The notes beneath the pieces are model-generated. The model saw only the letters and a program-made list of their open reading frames with translations. It ran no database searches and was not told where the DNA came from. Of a stretch of 64,000 bases of DNA, positions 8,822-16,456 are shown piece by piece. The stretch is from Allopontixanthobacter confluentis (GTDB lineage Bacteria; Pseudomonadota; Alphaproteobacteria; Sphingomonadales; Sphingomonadaceae). Made by a program: the position numbers and the translations under genes. Every line of letters starts with the position of its first letter. The first letter of the stretch is position 1. Location of the stretch: assembly GCF_009827615.1 (NCBI RefSeq), contig NZ_WTYU01000002.1:975020-1039019 (forward strand), in the 5' to 3' direction.

Positions 8822-9307
8822 CTACTCCTCAGACGAGCCACCCGGGACCCCGGCCTCGGCAAGCCTCTTGGCTGCGTTGTCGCGACACTTATCCGCAAAC
8901 CGAGAGGGATGCCTGAGTGTCACCGCTTCAAAGGTGTATTGCGGCATATTCCGCGCGATCATCATATCGAATCCAGAAGATTGCTTCCCGTTTACAAGAT
9001 CTATCACTGTCTGATGCTCACCGTCCCGTCCGATCTTCTGGCGTGTGCGCGACAGTCTTACTGTTTTGCCTCGCTCCTCGGCGAGAGCGTCTTCGAGAGC
9101 GTGAATGCAGCGCCACACATCATGCTCGAGGGTGCCAGGTTCCTCTGATGGAAGGAGCTCATACAGACGCAACTGAGCTGCCCGAATAACTTCTAGTTCC
9201 CCATGTCTACGAGCGTTCACAATGACATTTCGCAGGTTGTCGGTATCTAAGCACTTTTCAATGTACGCTAGCGCCTCTTGGGCGCGATCTTTTTTCTTAT
9301 CAGTCAT
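8822..9307 (-). CDS. conserved-looking hypothetical protein
   Basis: A 161-residue, charged, apparently soluble protein with no family that I recognise. The N-terminus is lysine-rich (TDKKKDRAQEALAYIEKCL). The middle contains an Arg/Glu-rich helical stretch, and the C-terminus has ALRHPSRFADKCRDNAAKRLAE. Its ATG directly follows the TAA of the upstream gene (TAAATG), so the two are translationally coupled and probably act together. It is the first gene inside the left end of the island. Low GC compared with the chromosomal flank suggests it arrived with the island. Confidence 0.6.
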   Translation of the reverse strand: MTDKKKDRAQEALAYIEKCLDTDNLRNVIVNARRHGELEVIRAAQLRLYELLPSEEPGTLEHDVWRCIHALEDALAEERGKTVRLSRTRQKIGRDGEHQTVIDLVNGKQSSGFDMMIARNMPQYTFEAVTLRHPSRFADKCRDNAAKRLAEAGVPGGSSEE

Positions 9308-9862
9308 TTACTCGCCCTCCACATAGAAGGATCCAGCTACGTTTGGCATCGCCGCTTTTTCCGTGTTCTGCCACGAGAACTCGACCTCAACAGCGATACC
9401 GAATGAGGAGGCAATTCGGTATGCCTGCTTCCATGCAGAATTTGCATCTTGGCCCTGTACCGAAATGTTTGCCTTCTCGACGAATTTGTAGCCATTTTCC
9501 TCGTTGCGCCCCTCGATGTAGGGAACAGCAATAACGGACGAGATATCAGCTTGAGATATGCCTCGCTTCGCCGCCTCTTCGATCACAGCGTACATGATTG
9601 GGTTCCAGTATGTCTTGGCCTTGGCCAGCATTTTTTTGCCGACCTTAGCAATCTGCGGTGTGCTGAATGTGAGGTTGGGGGCGGCTGCAGGATTGAACGC
9701 ACGTACGTCCGAGCCGCCCTTCGGTATCTGCGCATCCTCGTCGCCCTCTTCGAGTGCAGTGAGGGCTCTCTCAATCACTGTCAGAGGTGTGTCGACAAAC
9801 GGAACAGCGTGCTTTTGCAACCTAGCGAATAGCTCGTCCGGGATTGTGATGACAGTGGGCAT
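9308..9862 (-). CDS. hypothetical protein, first gene of a two-gene island operon
   Basis: A 184-residue protein preceded by a strong ribosome site (AAGGAGA about 7 bases before the ATG). The first 35 residues (TVITIPDELFARLQKHAVPF) look like a ribbon-helix-helix or antitoxin-like N-terminus. The rest includes a Trp-containing helical section (KTYWNPIMYAVIEEAAKRG) and a predicted beta-rich end. I do not recognise a named family. The stop abuts the ATG of the next gene, so the pair forms one operon. A two-gene regulatory or toxin-like module is possible but not supported by a known motif. Confidence 0.6.
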   Translation of the reverse strand: MPTVITIPDELFARLQKHAVPFVDTPLTVIERALTALEEGDEDAQIPKGGSDVRAFNPAAAPNLTFSTPQIAKVGKKMLAKAKTYWNPIMYAVIEEAAKRGISQADISSVIAVPYIEGRNEENGYKFVEKANISVQGQDANSAWKQAYRIASSFGIAVEVEFSWQNTEKAAMPNVAGSFYVEGE

Positions 9863-10132
9863 TAATCGTCTCCTTCGTGGTCAGTCTGGAGAATCAACTA
9901 CGCTATAAATCGCAGGATGTAAACCCTGTAGGACTCTTAGAGTGTGCATCCTAGGAGCCCTAGGGGTATAATTGGATGGCCGCTTGCTCCTCTGCACTCA
10001 TAGATTGCACATCGATCGTTCTTGGTGCGACCCACGACATATCGCGAACGGAGCGGCGTTTTTTAAACTCATGAACGCCTGACTGCTGTGATACCATCAG
10101 GAGCGCGAATATTGCGCAGTGGAGAAGGAGGC
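9863..10132. other. AT-rich intergenic region with promoter-like TATAAT
   Basis: No gene is evident. A compact repeat CCTAGGagcCCTAGG lies at 9950-9964 and is followed immediately by a perfect TATAAT at 9967-9972 on the plus strand. This could be the -10 box of a promoter reading toward the small genes at 10133-10493, with the CCTAGG repeat as an operator over the spacer. No good -35 box was found at the expected distance, so promoter activity is only suggested. Confidence 0.35.
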
Positions 10133-10213
10133 GTGATTGGAAGGCACCAGAGAGGCGTAATCGCCAATCTGAGGGTGGTTGATTGGAAAGGAGGCGTGAA
10201 TGAAGAGAGGTAG
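10133..10213 (+). CDS. possible leader peptide overlapping the next start
   Basis: A 26-codon frame starts with GTG at 10133 and ends at a TAG at 10211-10213, 11 bases beyond the ATG of the downstream gene. Its start region carries AAGGAGGCGTGA (10125-10136). The same 12 bases recur exactly at 10188-10199 as the ribosome site of the downstream gene. Two identical ribosome sites 63 bases apart, with the first frame running across the second start, look like a leader peptide or a duplication. The peptide has no recognised similarity, so coding status is uncertain. Confidence 0.3.
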   Translation: MIGRHQRGVIANLRVVDWKGGVNEER

Positions 10214-10493
10214 CTACTTCGGCGGATCAACTGAGATCGGGCCTGGAAGCAAGTATTGGTGGCCAGAACCAGGGGACCGGAAAAAGTCCCGAAAAATCGA
10301 TCCTGAAACACAAGCGATCATGGATGAACACGACAGGCTTCGGGCCCTTGGTCGAGATCCGATGGCAGAATTGAAAGAACAGAAAAAGGCCTACAAAGCC
10401 GAAGTGGCACGCCGAAGAAGAGCAAAGAAAAAGGCCAAAACATCGAATCATAAGGGCGCCGCTGGAGCGTCCCTTGCTCCGGACAATGATTGA
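10200..10493 (+). CDS. small basic protein with GGSTxIG N-terminus
   Basis: A 97-residue, strongly basic protein with AAGGAGG just upstream of the ATG. The N-terminus reads RGSYFGGSTEIGPGSKY. The middle (PETQAIMDEHDRLRALGRD) is helical, and the C-terminal part is rich in Lys/Arg (VARRRRAKKKAK), suggesting nucleic-acid binding. A second gene at 12446-12769 on the other strand starts with the related KGHYHGGSTLIGDG, so the two are members of one small family within 2.5 kb. The function is unknown, and no membrane segment or signal peptide is seen. Confidence 0.6.
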   Translation: MKRGSYFGGSTEIGPGSKYWWPEPGDRKKSRKIDPETQAIMDEHDRLRALGRDPMAELKEQKKAYKAEVARRRRAKKKAKTSNHKGAAGASLAPDND

Positions 10494-10532
10494 CTCACCT
10501 ACCTCATAAAGAAAATGAGATTTGAACAAAAA

Positions 10533-10566
10533 AATCCCCCAAGTGCCAATTGGCACCTAGGGGATT
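10533..10566 (-). terminator. rho-independent terminator for the BRO-N gene
   Basis: A long inverted repeat centred on CCAATTGG pairs 10533-10549 with 10550-10566, with two mismatches in a 17-base arm. On the minus strand the stem is followed by a run of T (the plus strand shows seven A at 10528-10534). It lies 10 bases after the stop of the leftward gene at 10577-11134, the position expected for its terminator. It also separates that gene from the convergent small gene ending at 10493. Confidence 0.8.
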
Positions 10567-10576
10567 GCAAGCAGCC

Positions 10577-11134
10577 TTAGTAGCTAGCCGTGCTTGCTTG
10601 AAAACTAGTGGGCGTCCAATTCCTCAACCTTGAACCGAACGCCAAGGATTCGTTAAGAGCGATCCACTCAGTTTTCCTGCCAGAATATTTCATCGGGTAT
10701 GGTGGGAGTGAGCCGTCTGGTTTCAGGCCAATGAAGACCCGAGGATCTTGCGGCTCGGGATGCGGGTAAAGCTTCAACGTTTCCCGCTTAGCCCACGCGG
10801 CAACATTCTGGCCCTTCCGAGGACATGTAAGGTGCGTCCACCACCACACACCGACAGACGACAAAATCACAACATTCTCAGGCTTTCCCGTAATTTCCGG
10901 GTCGACAGCCTCTGCTGCTATACGCTTGGCGAACGTCGGAAAGCTGGGTTGGCTAACGACGCTGGCTGCAGATTGATCATAACCAATAGCTGCGCAAAGA
11001 TCGGGGAGGGCAAACCAAGGGACGCCATCAATCGTGATGGTACGGATGGGCCTTCTACGATAGTCTAAGGTGAAGCCTTCACTCCAGACTTCAGTGACGC
11101 ATGCCGATCGATCTAAAGCATCGCGAACCAGCAT
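10577..11134 (-). CDS. BRO-N / antirepressor-like domain protein
   Basis: A 185-residue protein whose region around residues 30-75 (IRTITIDGVPWFALPDLCAAIGY) has the layout of the BRO N-terminal DNA-binding domain found in phage antirepressors: a beta strand, then WF--DLCAAIGY. The C-terminal half (PYPMKYSGRKTEWIALNESLAFGSRLR) is not assigned. Its ATG overlaps the stop of the upstream gene by one base, and a terminator follows at 10533-10566. In phages and islands such proteins modulate gene expression; here the target is unknown. The fold call rests on pattern only. Confidence 0.5.
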   Translation of the reverse strand: MLVRDALDRSACVTEVWSEGFTLDYRRRPIRTITIDGVPWFALPDLCAAIGYDQSAASVVSQPSFPTFAKRIAAEAVDPEITGKPENVVILSSVGVWWWTHLTCPRKGQNVAAWAKRETLKLYPHPEPQDPRVFIGLKPDGSLPPYPMKYSGRKTEWIALNESLAFGSRLRNWTPTSFQASTASY

Positions 11135-11592
11135 TAGATTGCCTTCCGTTCAGCAAAAAGAAGATGCTCACTAGCAAATATCTTCTCTGAAAAGCGCAAT
11201 TTGACTAGCCTCTCCGCAATGGTGATGGCTTGCTCAACCGATCCACCCCTTTCGGACAAAGCACTTAGTGATCCATAGGTATTGAGCCATTCGAATGCGA
11301 CTTGAGAACGGGTCTGCTGCAAGTTTTTGACAAAGCGTCGCCCACCCCTTTTGGCATGCTTTGCCGCAATTTCCGGGTTAAATCCGATCTTATAGAGCGA
11401 CCTTAGGAGTTCTTGCTCTTCGTCGACCTGCCAATTCAAAGCAGCATCCCATGGTTCGCGATTGATAAGCGCTTTCTTCACGGAGGTGACCTCCAGTGAA
11501 TTATGGAGATCGGTCCTGGGACTGGATAGGGTTGGATTGCGTGTATATTTGCTGAGGAGAGCTAAAATTTTGCGCAAAAATTTGTTTTTCAT
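11134..11592 (-). CDS. hypothetical protein upstream of BRO-N gene
   Basis: A predicted protein of about 152 residues starting at the ATG at 11592. A longer frame to 11673 exists but adds a tail without a ribosome site. The sequence is helical and basic, with KHAKRGGRRFVKNLQQTRSQVAFEWLNTYGSLSALSERG in its middle (quoted only to locate it, about residues 80-120). No family is recognised. It overlaps the downstream BRO-N gene by one base, so they are probably one transcription unit. Confidence 0.55.
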   Translation of the reverse strand: MKNKFLRKILALLSKYTRNPTLSSPRTDLHNSLEVTSVKKALINREPWDAALNWQVDEEQELLRSLYKIGFNPEIAAKHAKRGGRRFVKNLQQTRSQVAFEWLNTYGSLSALSERGGSVEQAITIAERLVKLRFSEKIFASEHLLFAERKAI

Positions 11593-11609
11593 ATAATGTT
11601 CTTTCGAGA

Positions 11610-11967
11610 TTAGAGTTCGCCCAGGATTTCTGGGCACTGATAGGTAAGCCCTTCGATGTGCCTTGATGGCCAAGTCAGATCTTGGGCAGGAATGGAGCTG
11701 AAGCCATCTACAAATTGGTTGGATGGCTCTTGCAATAGTGACCTCGCAATTTGCATTGAGGGCTGTCTAAGCAGGGTTTCGCCAAACATTGGTCGCATGT
11801 GCGGGACCTAACGGCGGAGGCCGCGCACGCACTTTTGTTTCATATGTTTCGGTAAGGACGACCGGGCTTGTTGCTGAGCGCGAGGTCAGAACGACAAATA
11901 ATTCCGGCTGGAATCTAAGGGTACCAGCTACAAATATATGCCAATCAGAATTGCTGTGTTTCGCCAT
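11610..11967 (-). pseudogene. possible frameshifted hypothetical gene
   Basis: Two minus-strand frames overlap at 11767-11798. An upstream frame starts at 11967 (AKHSNSDWHIFVAGTLRF), and a downstream frame reaches a stop at 11610, 18 bases before the next gene starts. Joined by one shift near 11790 they would give one protein of about 115 residues in the same direction as the neighbouring operon. Neither half matches a family that I know. The region could equally be non-coding; the rest of 11968-12112 shows nothing. Confidence 0.22.
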
Positions 11968-12112
11968 GCTCCAACGCCCTCAATGAGCGCGTGGTGCTTG
12001 AGAGCACCCGGAGCTGTTGTCGATTTGCTTATAGTATCAGGCTTTACGATCAGAGCGAGCAAGAACGCCTATCATGAGAATTAAACTTTGTTTGGTAAAC
12101 AACAGTTTAACA

Positions 12113-12433
12113 TCAGTTGGGTTCTTGGAGATGAATTGGCCCTTTGTCGGAACCAAGAAAATTGAGGATTTTGGTTGTTATCGAGTCCACTCCGACCCGC
12201 AGTCCTGGTGTCCAGCGAAACCGCCTTTTTGACAAATCTTTCTCGTCGATCAGTTTGGCACCATCGATAAGTGCAAAGGGGACCCATTGATCGCTTAGGC
12301 GCGGATTAATGCCGCCGAGGTCTGGCATAATGCGATATGTGACGGGCACAAAAACGTTACAAGTCAAGTTTGGGTCGAATTGGACAACTGCACGAACCCA
12401 TCTGAATGTCCCTCCTATTCCACTATGTAGCAC
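12113..12433 (-). CDS. small hypothetical protein
   Basis: A 106-residue frame beginning with GTG at 12433, 12 bases after the stop of the GGST-type gene on the same strand. It has alternating hydrophobic residues (VRAVVQFDPNLTCNVFVPVTYRIM) and a basic middle (EKDLSKRRFRW), as in a folded beta-rich domain. There is no signal peptide, clear motif or family that I recognise. Position and spacing suggest one operon with 12446-12769. No strong ribosome site is seen before the GTG, so the start is uncertain. Confidence 0.42.
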   Translation of the reverse strand: MLHSGIGGTFRWVRAVVQFDPNLTCNVFVPVTYRIMPDLGGINPRLSDQWVPFALIDGAKLIDEKDLSKRRFRWTPGLRVGVDSITTKILNFLGSDKGPIHLQEPN

Positions 12434-12445
12434 ATGAGTTTTGGT

Positions 12446-12769
12446 TCAAGCTTTTGGTTCATCATTCTGTTCTAAAGCCTCTCTGAGAGCTGCCGCCAGA
12501 GGTGACGAATTCACCTGCTTTGCGACCACTAATTTCTCGTAAGCTTTGCGCCCCCTCATCTCAGCCCAATCCTTACCCAGCTGTCGCATCTTTCGTTGGT
12601 TTTCTTCAACTTGTTTGCCCACTTTTACTTTGAGCTTTTTATCAATAATGCGCTGTTGATCACGGATAGCAGCGCCCGAAGGCCCCACACCGCCCTTACG
12701 CCCTTTCGCTTTTACAATTGCTCCGTCGCCTATGAGCGTACTGCCGCCATGATAGTGCCCTTTTCCCAT
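12446..12769 (-). CDS. small basic protein with GGSTxIG N-terminus (second copy)
   Basis: A 107-residue basic protein beginning GKGHYHGGSTLIGDGA. It resembles the protein encoded at 10200-10493 in the GGSTxIG start and in being rich in Lys/Arg and long helices (RIIDKKLKVKVGKQVEENQRKMRQLGKDW). The second half of the N-terminal region is glycine-rich. It heads a leftward operon that continues with 12113-12433. The function is unknown; the charge and helical content would suit a nucleic-acid or ribosome-associated role. Confidence 0.55.
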   Translation of the reverse strand: MGKGHYHGGSTLIGDGAIVKAKGRKGGVGPSGAAIRDQQRIIDKKLKVKVGKQVEENQRKMRQLGKDWAEMRGRKAYEKLVVAKQVNSSPLAAALREALEQNDEPKA

Positions 12770-13092
12770 ATGGCTCTTGAACCAATGTTTTGCATCGGGC
12801 GCAAGGGATTGGGTTCAATGTATGCCGTGGAGTGCGAACGGATTAGACACTAAGAATGGCAGGAAACAGTCGTTTTTGTGCTCCCCATCTGGGCATTGTG
12901 CACTGTCTGTTTGCGCGTGCATAAGTACATCATTTTGGTCTGATCTTCTGATAGGCCCTCTCGTTCGGGGTATTCCATGGCCGCTTGCAGAATGCGTTCT
13001 TCTCCTACCCACGCCAGTTTGTGCTATCATTATCACCTGAATCCCGGCATTTGGATTGTCTTCTAGGAAGACTCAAAAGAGAAGGCATAGTT

Positions 13093-14274
13093 TTGGTTGA
13101 GCTGAAGCGTCCCCCAAAGAGGCTAAGGGATGCCCCTATTGCTTTAGACAAGCTGACAATTGGAGCGTTCAGAAACCTCGAAAATGTAGAGTTGGAGGAC
13201 CTTGGGCGCATCAACCTGTTGGTTGGTGTCAACAATGCCGGCAAGACCTCAATATTGGAGGCAATTGCCGTCCTTCAAAATCCATTTTCTCCTTACGAGT
13301 GGTTCAACGCAGTCCGCACGAGAGAAACTCGTTCGGTTGGTTATATGCCAGATCAGATGTCTGTCCTTGAAGCAATAAGGTGGATGTTCCCAATTTCCAA
13401 CGACCCAATGGAAATTGAAAATCAAATCTCACCAATTACCTTGAGTAGTGAAGCCCACGGTCGCTCCGATGATCTGCGGATCACTTGTGAAGAGATAAAT
13501 GGTTTCATTGATCCCGAAACCTTCAGCAAGGCTTTTGCCGGTGTCAGAAAGCGTGATGCTGTGGAGCCAGTCGAGGATAGCGGATTATTAATTCGAGCCT
13601 CAGCGCACATCAGCCAAGGTCTCCTTTCGCCCGAATACTTTGAGCAAGAATGGGTCCTCTGGTCTCAACTTGGACTTCGCACCGAAATGGGCGCTCGTCG
13701 GCCAACAGGAAATTTGCAGTTTCTAGCACCCTACGCGCACCGCAATTCACCAGCTAACTTGCGGCTATTAAGCGAGGCCAGCAAATTTGGGGGGCGTGAC
13801 GATATTGACGCTCTGCTGAGAGACCTGGATCCGCGAATTTCGGGCGTAGAGATTATTACATCTGACGACGGTCGTTATCCTAAGATAGCGATCCGGATGC
13901 GTGATGGCGCTCTAATGCCACAAGGTATCTTTGGTGATGGAGTAAGGCGGGCTCTTTCCATTGCTCTAGCCATAAGAAAATGTGCTAACGGCATTTTGCT
14001 GATCGACGAAATAGAGGCGGCTCTTCATGTCAGTGCGTTGGATCGAGTGTACCGTTGGCTGGATCAAGCGGCCAATAGCTACAACGTACAGATTTTTGCA
14101 ACCACCCACAGCCTTGAAGCCATTGAAGCAGTTATCAGTAGCGTTGCGCCTAACTCTCATTCAGACTTGTCTGGTTATGCTCTGGGCGACGCTAAAGAAG
14201 GTGGGGTCAAGAGGTATACGGGTGGCATGCTACATCGCTTAGTGCGTCAGCGTGGCTTAGATATTCGATACTGA
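13093..14274 (+). CDS. AAA ATPase, OLD-like, partner of a TOPRIM protein
   Basis: An ATPase of the OLD/RecF-like AAA group. The Walker A motif is GVNNAGKTS about 45 residues from the chosen start, just after the usual N-terminal strand LTIGAFRNL. The Walker B motif is ILLIDEIEAALH, and the following FATTHSLEAIEAV is the switch region. I start at the TTG at 13093, which has AGAGAAGG 8 bases upstream; a longer open frame reaches 12985 but lacks a ribosome site. The gene lies 2 bases before a TOPRIM-type gene, an arrangement known from two-gene anti-phage systems such as class 2 OLD and PARIS. The N-terminal nuclease domain of one-gene OLD proteins is absent. Confidence 0.75.
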   Translation: MVELKRPPKRLRDAPIALDKLTIGAFRNLENVELEDLGRINLLVGVNNAGKTSILEAIAVLQNPFSPYEWFNAVRTRETRSVGYMPDQMSVLEAIRWMFPISNDPMEIENQISPITLSSEAHGRSDDLRITCEEINGFIDPETFSKAFAGVRKRDAVEPVEDSGLLIRASAHISQGLLSPEYFEQEWVLWSQLGLRTEMGARRPTGNLQFLAPYAHRNSPANLRLLSEASKFGGRDDIDALLRDLDPRISGVEIITSDDGRYPKIAIRMRDGALMPQGIFGDGVRRALSIALAIRKCANGILLIDEIEAALHVSALDRVYRWLDQAANSYNVQIFATTHSLEAIEAVISSVAPNSHSDLSGYALGDAKEGGVKRYTGGMLHRLVRQRGLDIRY

Positions 14275-14276
14275 GC

Positions 14277-15077
14277 ATGGCCAATTTTGCAATGATAGTT
14301 GAGGGCGCACATGACGCCAGCTTCCTCGGTAAGCTTCTCAAGGTTCGTGGATTTCAAGCAGTTCGCAAGATTGGTGATGTGCCTGGTAGGTGGAAACTTT
14401 TGTTTCCGAAAGTATTCCCAATGGACGGAGAGAACCTCGAACGGGTGATGCGCTTTCCGGAAATTTATGTCCGAGATGGCGACGTTGTAGGGATAACTAC
14501 TTCTGGTTCCGATAGTCAGCTTATTTCCACAGTTCGCGCAGTCGTCGATGTTTTGGGATCTAGTGAACTAAGATCCATTGGCATTTTCGCCGATATAGAT
14601 GGTCATGATAAGGATGCCCGCTTTTCGGAGTTTGTTGATGCAATCAATGCAATGAATAAGGCTGCAGCTGCCGAAGGGGAGCCTGGCTACCCACTGGCAG
14701 TTCCTGCATCCCTAGGGTGTATGGAAACTGGGCCACCTGCGATCGGCATATATCTATTTCCCGACAATGATCAGCCTGGAGCTTTGGAAAACATACTTGT
14801 TGATTGTGCAGGCGCTAACCACAAAGCAATCGCAGATGCCTCAATTAAACTCGTTGCTGATCTTGATGCATCCTGTCCACCCGATCAAGCTGATCTGAAG
14901 AGACTAAGGGCGGGGATGGGGCGAGCAAAAGCCGTCGCTGGTACCATCGCAAATTTACTAAAGCCTGGAGTCAGTTTAGCCGTATCATTGGCACAAACAG
15001 ATTGGCTCACAGGGCACGCTGGCGAACTTGAAGTCGTCGAAAAGGTAGATGCGTTCTTAGACAATCTTCTCGCGTAA
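14277..15077 (+). CDS. DUF3226-type TOPRIM protein, probable nuclease partner
   Basis: A 266-residue protein with a TOPRIM-like layout: an N-terminal glutamate motif IVEGAHDASFLGKLL, then the acidic motif IGIFADIDGHDKD around residue 100. The later segment IYLFPDNDQPGALENIL is typical of DUF3226. TOPRIM domains coordinate magnesium for DNA or RNA cleavage. It starts 2 bases after the AAA ATPase stop, so both are made from one message and should act as a complex. PARIS uses a DUF4435 TOPRIM instead, so this pair would be a related but different version. Confidence 0.65.
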   Translation: MANFAMIVEGAHDASFLGKLLKVRGFQAVRKIGDVPGRWKLLFPKVFPMDGENLERVMRFPEIYVRDGDVVGITTSGSDSQLISTVRAVVDVLGSSELRSIGIFADIDGHDKDARFSEFVDAINAMNKAAAAEGEPGYPLAVPASLGCMETGPPAIGIYLFPDNDQPGALENILVDCAGANHKAIADASIKLVADLDASCPPDQADLKRLRAGMGRAKAVAGTIANLLKPGVSLAVSLAQTDWLTGHAGELEVVEKVDAFLDNLLA

Positions 15078-15198
15078 ATCTTTGTTTTTATTACCCGTGG
15101 ATAATCGGGCTGCGAGCCGTCAAATGAGATTTTTTAACCAAAATAAGGGTGCGTCCTTCTAGTTTGCCGCCTTGAGACCGTACAGTGGAACTTGACTC

Positions 15199-15474
15199 TT
15201 ATCCAAAAAGTTCAGCGTGTGAGCCTAGACGAGCGAGGATCAAATTGCCATCTGCGGGCTTGGCATAAATCAAAACCAAGTCAGGACGTATGTGGCAGTC
15301 TCGGTGGTCCGCCCAATCCCCGTTCAAAGCATGATCACAATTGCTCTTCGCCAGGGGCAAGTCGGCAGAAAGCTTGTCAAGAACTGGTTGCAAAACCGCA
15401 TCCAGACCAGCATCTGATTTTCTTTCGCGCTTATAGTCACGACGAAACTTGGTCGTGGGTGTGAGAGCACGCAT
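15199..15474 (-). CDS. YafQ/RelE-family toxin
   Basis: A 91-residue protein with the layout of the YafQ mRNA interferase: TTKFRRDYKRERK at the N-terminus, ALNGDWADHRDCHIRPDLVLIY in the middle and LARLGSHAELF at the end. YafQ cleaves mRNA in the ribosome and is normally neutralised by DinJ encoded just upstream in the same operon. Here the gene begins 5 bases after the stop of an unrelated 203-residue protein gene. A DinJ-like antitoxin lies about 1 kb away on the opposite strand. Key histidines and the C-terminal Phe region appear intact, so it may be active. Confidence 0.8.
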   Translation of the reverse strand: MRALTPTTKFRRDYKRERKSDAGLDAVLQPVLDKLSADLPLAKSNCDHALNGDWADHRDCHIRPDLVLIYAKPADGNLILARLGSHAELFG

Positions 15475-15479
15475 GATCG

Positions 15480-16091
15480 CTACCCCTTCACAACAGCACC
15501 AGGAGGCGCTGTGGCCGTAGGAGCCGTGGGGGCGTGGGGCTGTTGCCAGGCGACGGTCATGTCAGCGGCACCTAGCTCAATCGCAGTCTCGACTAAGGCA
15601 TTATAACTCGCCTCGGTCAAACCAGGGGTTTTAATGAAATGGAGCCACCTGATAACAAAGTGGGGGTTCCAAATTATGGCATAACCCATTGCGCCGGATT
15701 TACCTGGCTTAATGTCAATAAATTGAAGCTCGTGAAGCATCTTCATCCGGGTGCTCCAGGTGTGTTCTCCGCGCTGCCCCCCAAAACCAGAAGCGTTTGC
15801 CATATCTCCGCGCTTATTGAGTGCCGCAAAGCTATTATCCCAAGTACTGCACCATAGCGTTAGATAGGTGGAAGAGACCGGTTGACCCTTTGTAATCTCA
15901 TCCATTATCTTGAGTATTAGTGGCATTGTCTTAGGGATGGTCGTGAAGCCCTTCTGCTTCTTCCGGTCCCAAAGCCACGTCTCCTTGTTCGGCCATAGAT
16001 GGTCCCGAAGCTGGAGCTGCTTCTTCACGATTGCACTTGCTTGGCGGGCGGCTGCCATAGCGAATTCCTTGATTTCGAGCGACTGGTTCAT
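15480..16091 (-). CDS. winged-helix-like protein, possible replication or partition protein
   Basis: A 203-residue protein. Its middle (about residues 95-150: NKRGDMANASGFGGQRGEHTW, then MLHELQFIDIKPG, then GYAIIWNPHFVIRWLH) has the pattern of a winged-helix DNA-binding domain seen in plasmid-type proteins. The C-terminus is Pro/Ala/Thr-rich and probably disordered. The gene sits next to an AT-rich tract and a set of short iterated repeats (16307-16349), so a replication-initiator role is possible. It is followed 5 bases later by the YafQ-like toxin. No named family is recognised with confidence. Confidence 0.5.
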   Translation of the reverse strand: MNQSLEIKEFAMAAARQASAIVKKQLQLRDHLWPNKETWLWDRKKQKGFTTIPKTMPLILKIMDEITKGQPVSSTYLTLWCSTWDNSFAALNKRGDMANASGFGGQRGEHTWSTRMKMLHELQFIDIKPGKSGAMGYAIIWNPHFVIRWLHFIKTPGLTEASYNALVETAIELGAADMTVAWQQPHAPTAPTATAPPGAVVKG

Positions 16092-16199
16092 CCAGCCGTT
16101 AAAATGGGTTATGAACTAAAAAAGCTTATAATTCAATACCTTAGGTGCTTACTGGTCGGGATTGAGTCGCGCTCTTCTTGCATCCTGGCTCATGAGATT

Positions 16200-16349
16200 G
16201 TTGTATATATCTCGTTATAAAGTTACTTTTGCAATATATAATGCGCATAGAATGAAGTTTGTTATTGTATTCTCAACATAATATTCTCGCTCTTCCTGTA
16301 CTCGACTGTGCTGATGTGCTGAAATGTGCTGGATGTGCTGTCCGTGCTC
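16200..16349. repeat. AT-rich tract followed by TGTGCTG iterons
   Basis: The gap 16092-16456 holds no gene. From about 16200 to 16290 it is strongly AT-rich. Four exact TGTGCTG copies then follow at 16307, 16315, 16325 and 16334, with a variant CGTGCTC at 16343. The steps are 8, 10, 9 and 9 bases. Close, same-direction short repeats next to an AT-rich tract are what a plasmid-type origin or a multi-site operator looks like. The neighbouring winged-helix-like protein would be the candidate binder. Confidence 0.45.
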
Positions 16350-16413
16350 ACGGGGATGGTCCAGGAAGGGGGTGCGGGTTGACGCACTGGTGTTAAAGAC
16401 TACTTTAATTTTC

Positions 16414-16429
16414 GTAGCTACATTGTAGC
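16414..16429. promoter_or_regulatory. palindromic operator candidate before the DinJ-like gene
   Basis: GTAGCTAC (16414-16421) is a perfect palindrome. It overlaps a second inverted repeat GCTAC-ATT-GTAGC (16417-16429). The site lies 28 bases before the start of the antitoxin-like gene. RelB/DinJ-type antitoxins usually repress their own promoter by binding short palindromes at this place, so this is a plausible autoregulatory operator. No experiment or known consensus supports the exact site. Confidence 0.4.
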
Positions 16430-16456
16430 CTTCGATGTCGAATGAAAGAATGAACC

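Noticed and set aside
13093-15077. Calling the ATPase and TOPRIM pair PARIS
   Set aside because: PARIS is defined by a DUF4435 TOPRIM partner. The partner here fits DUF3226, so only a general relation is claimed.
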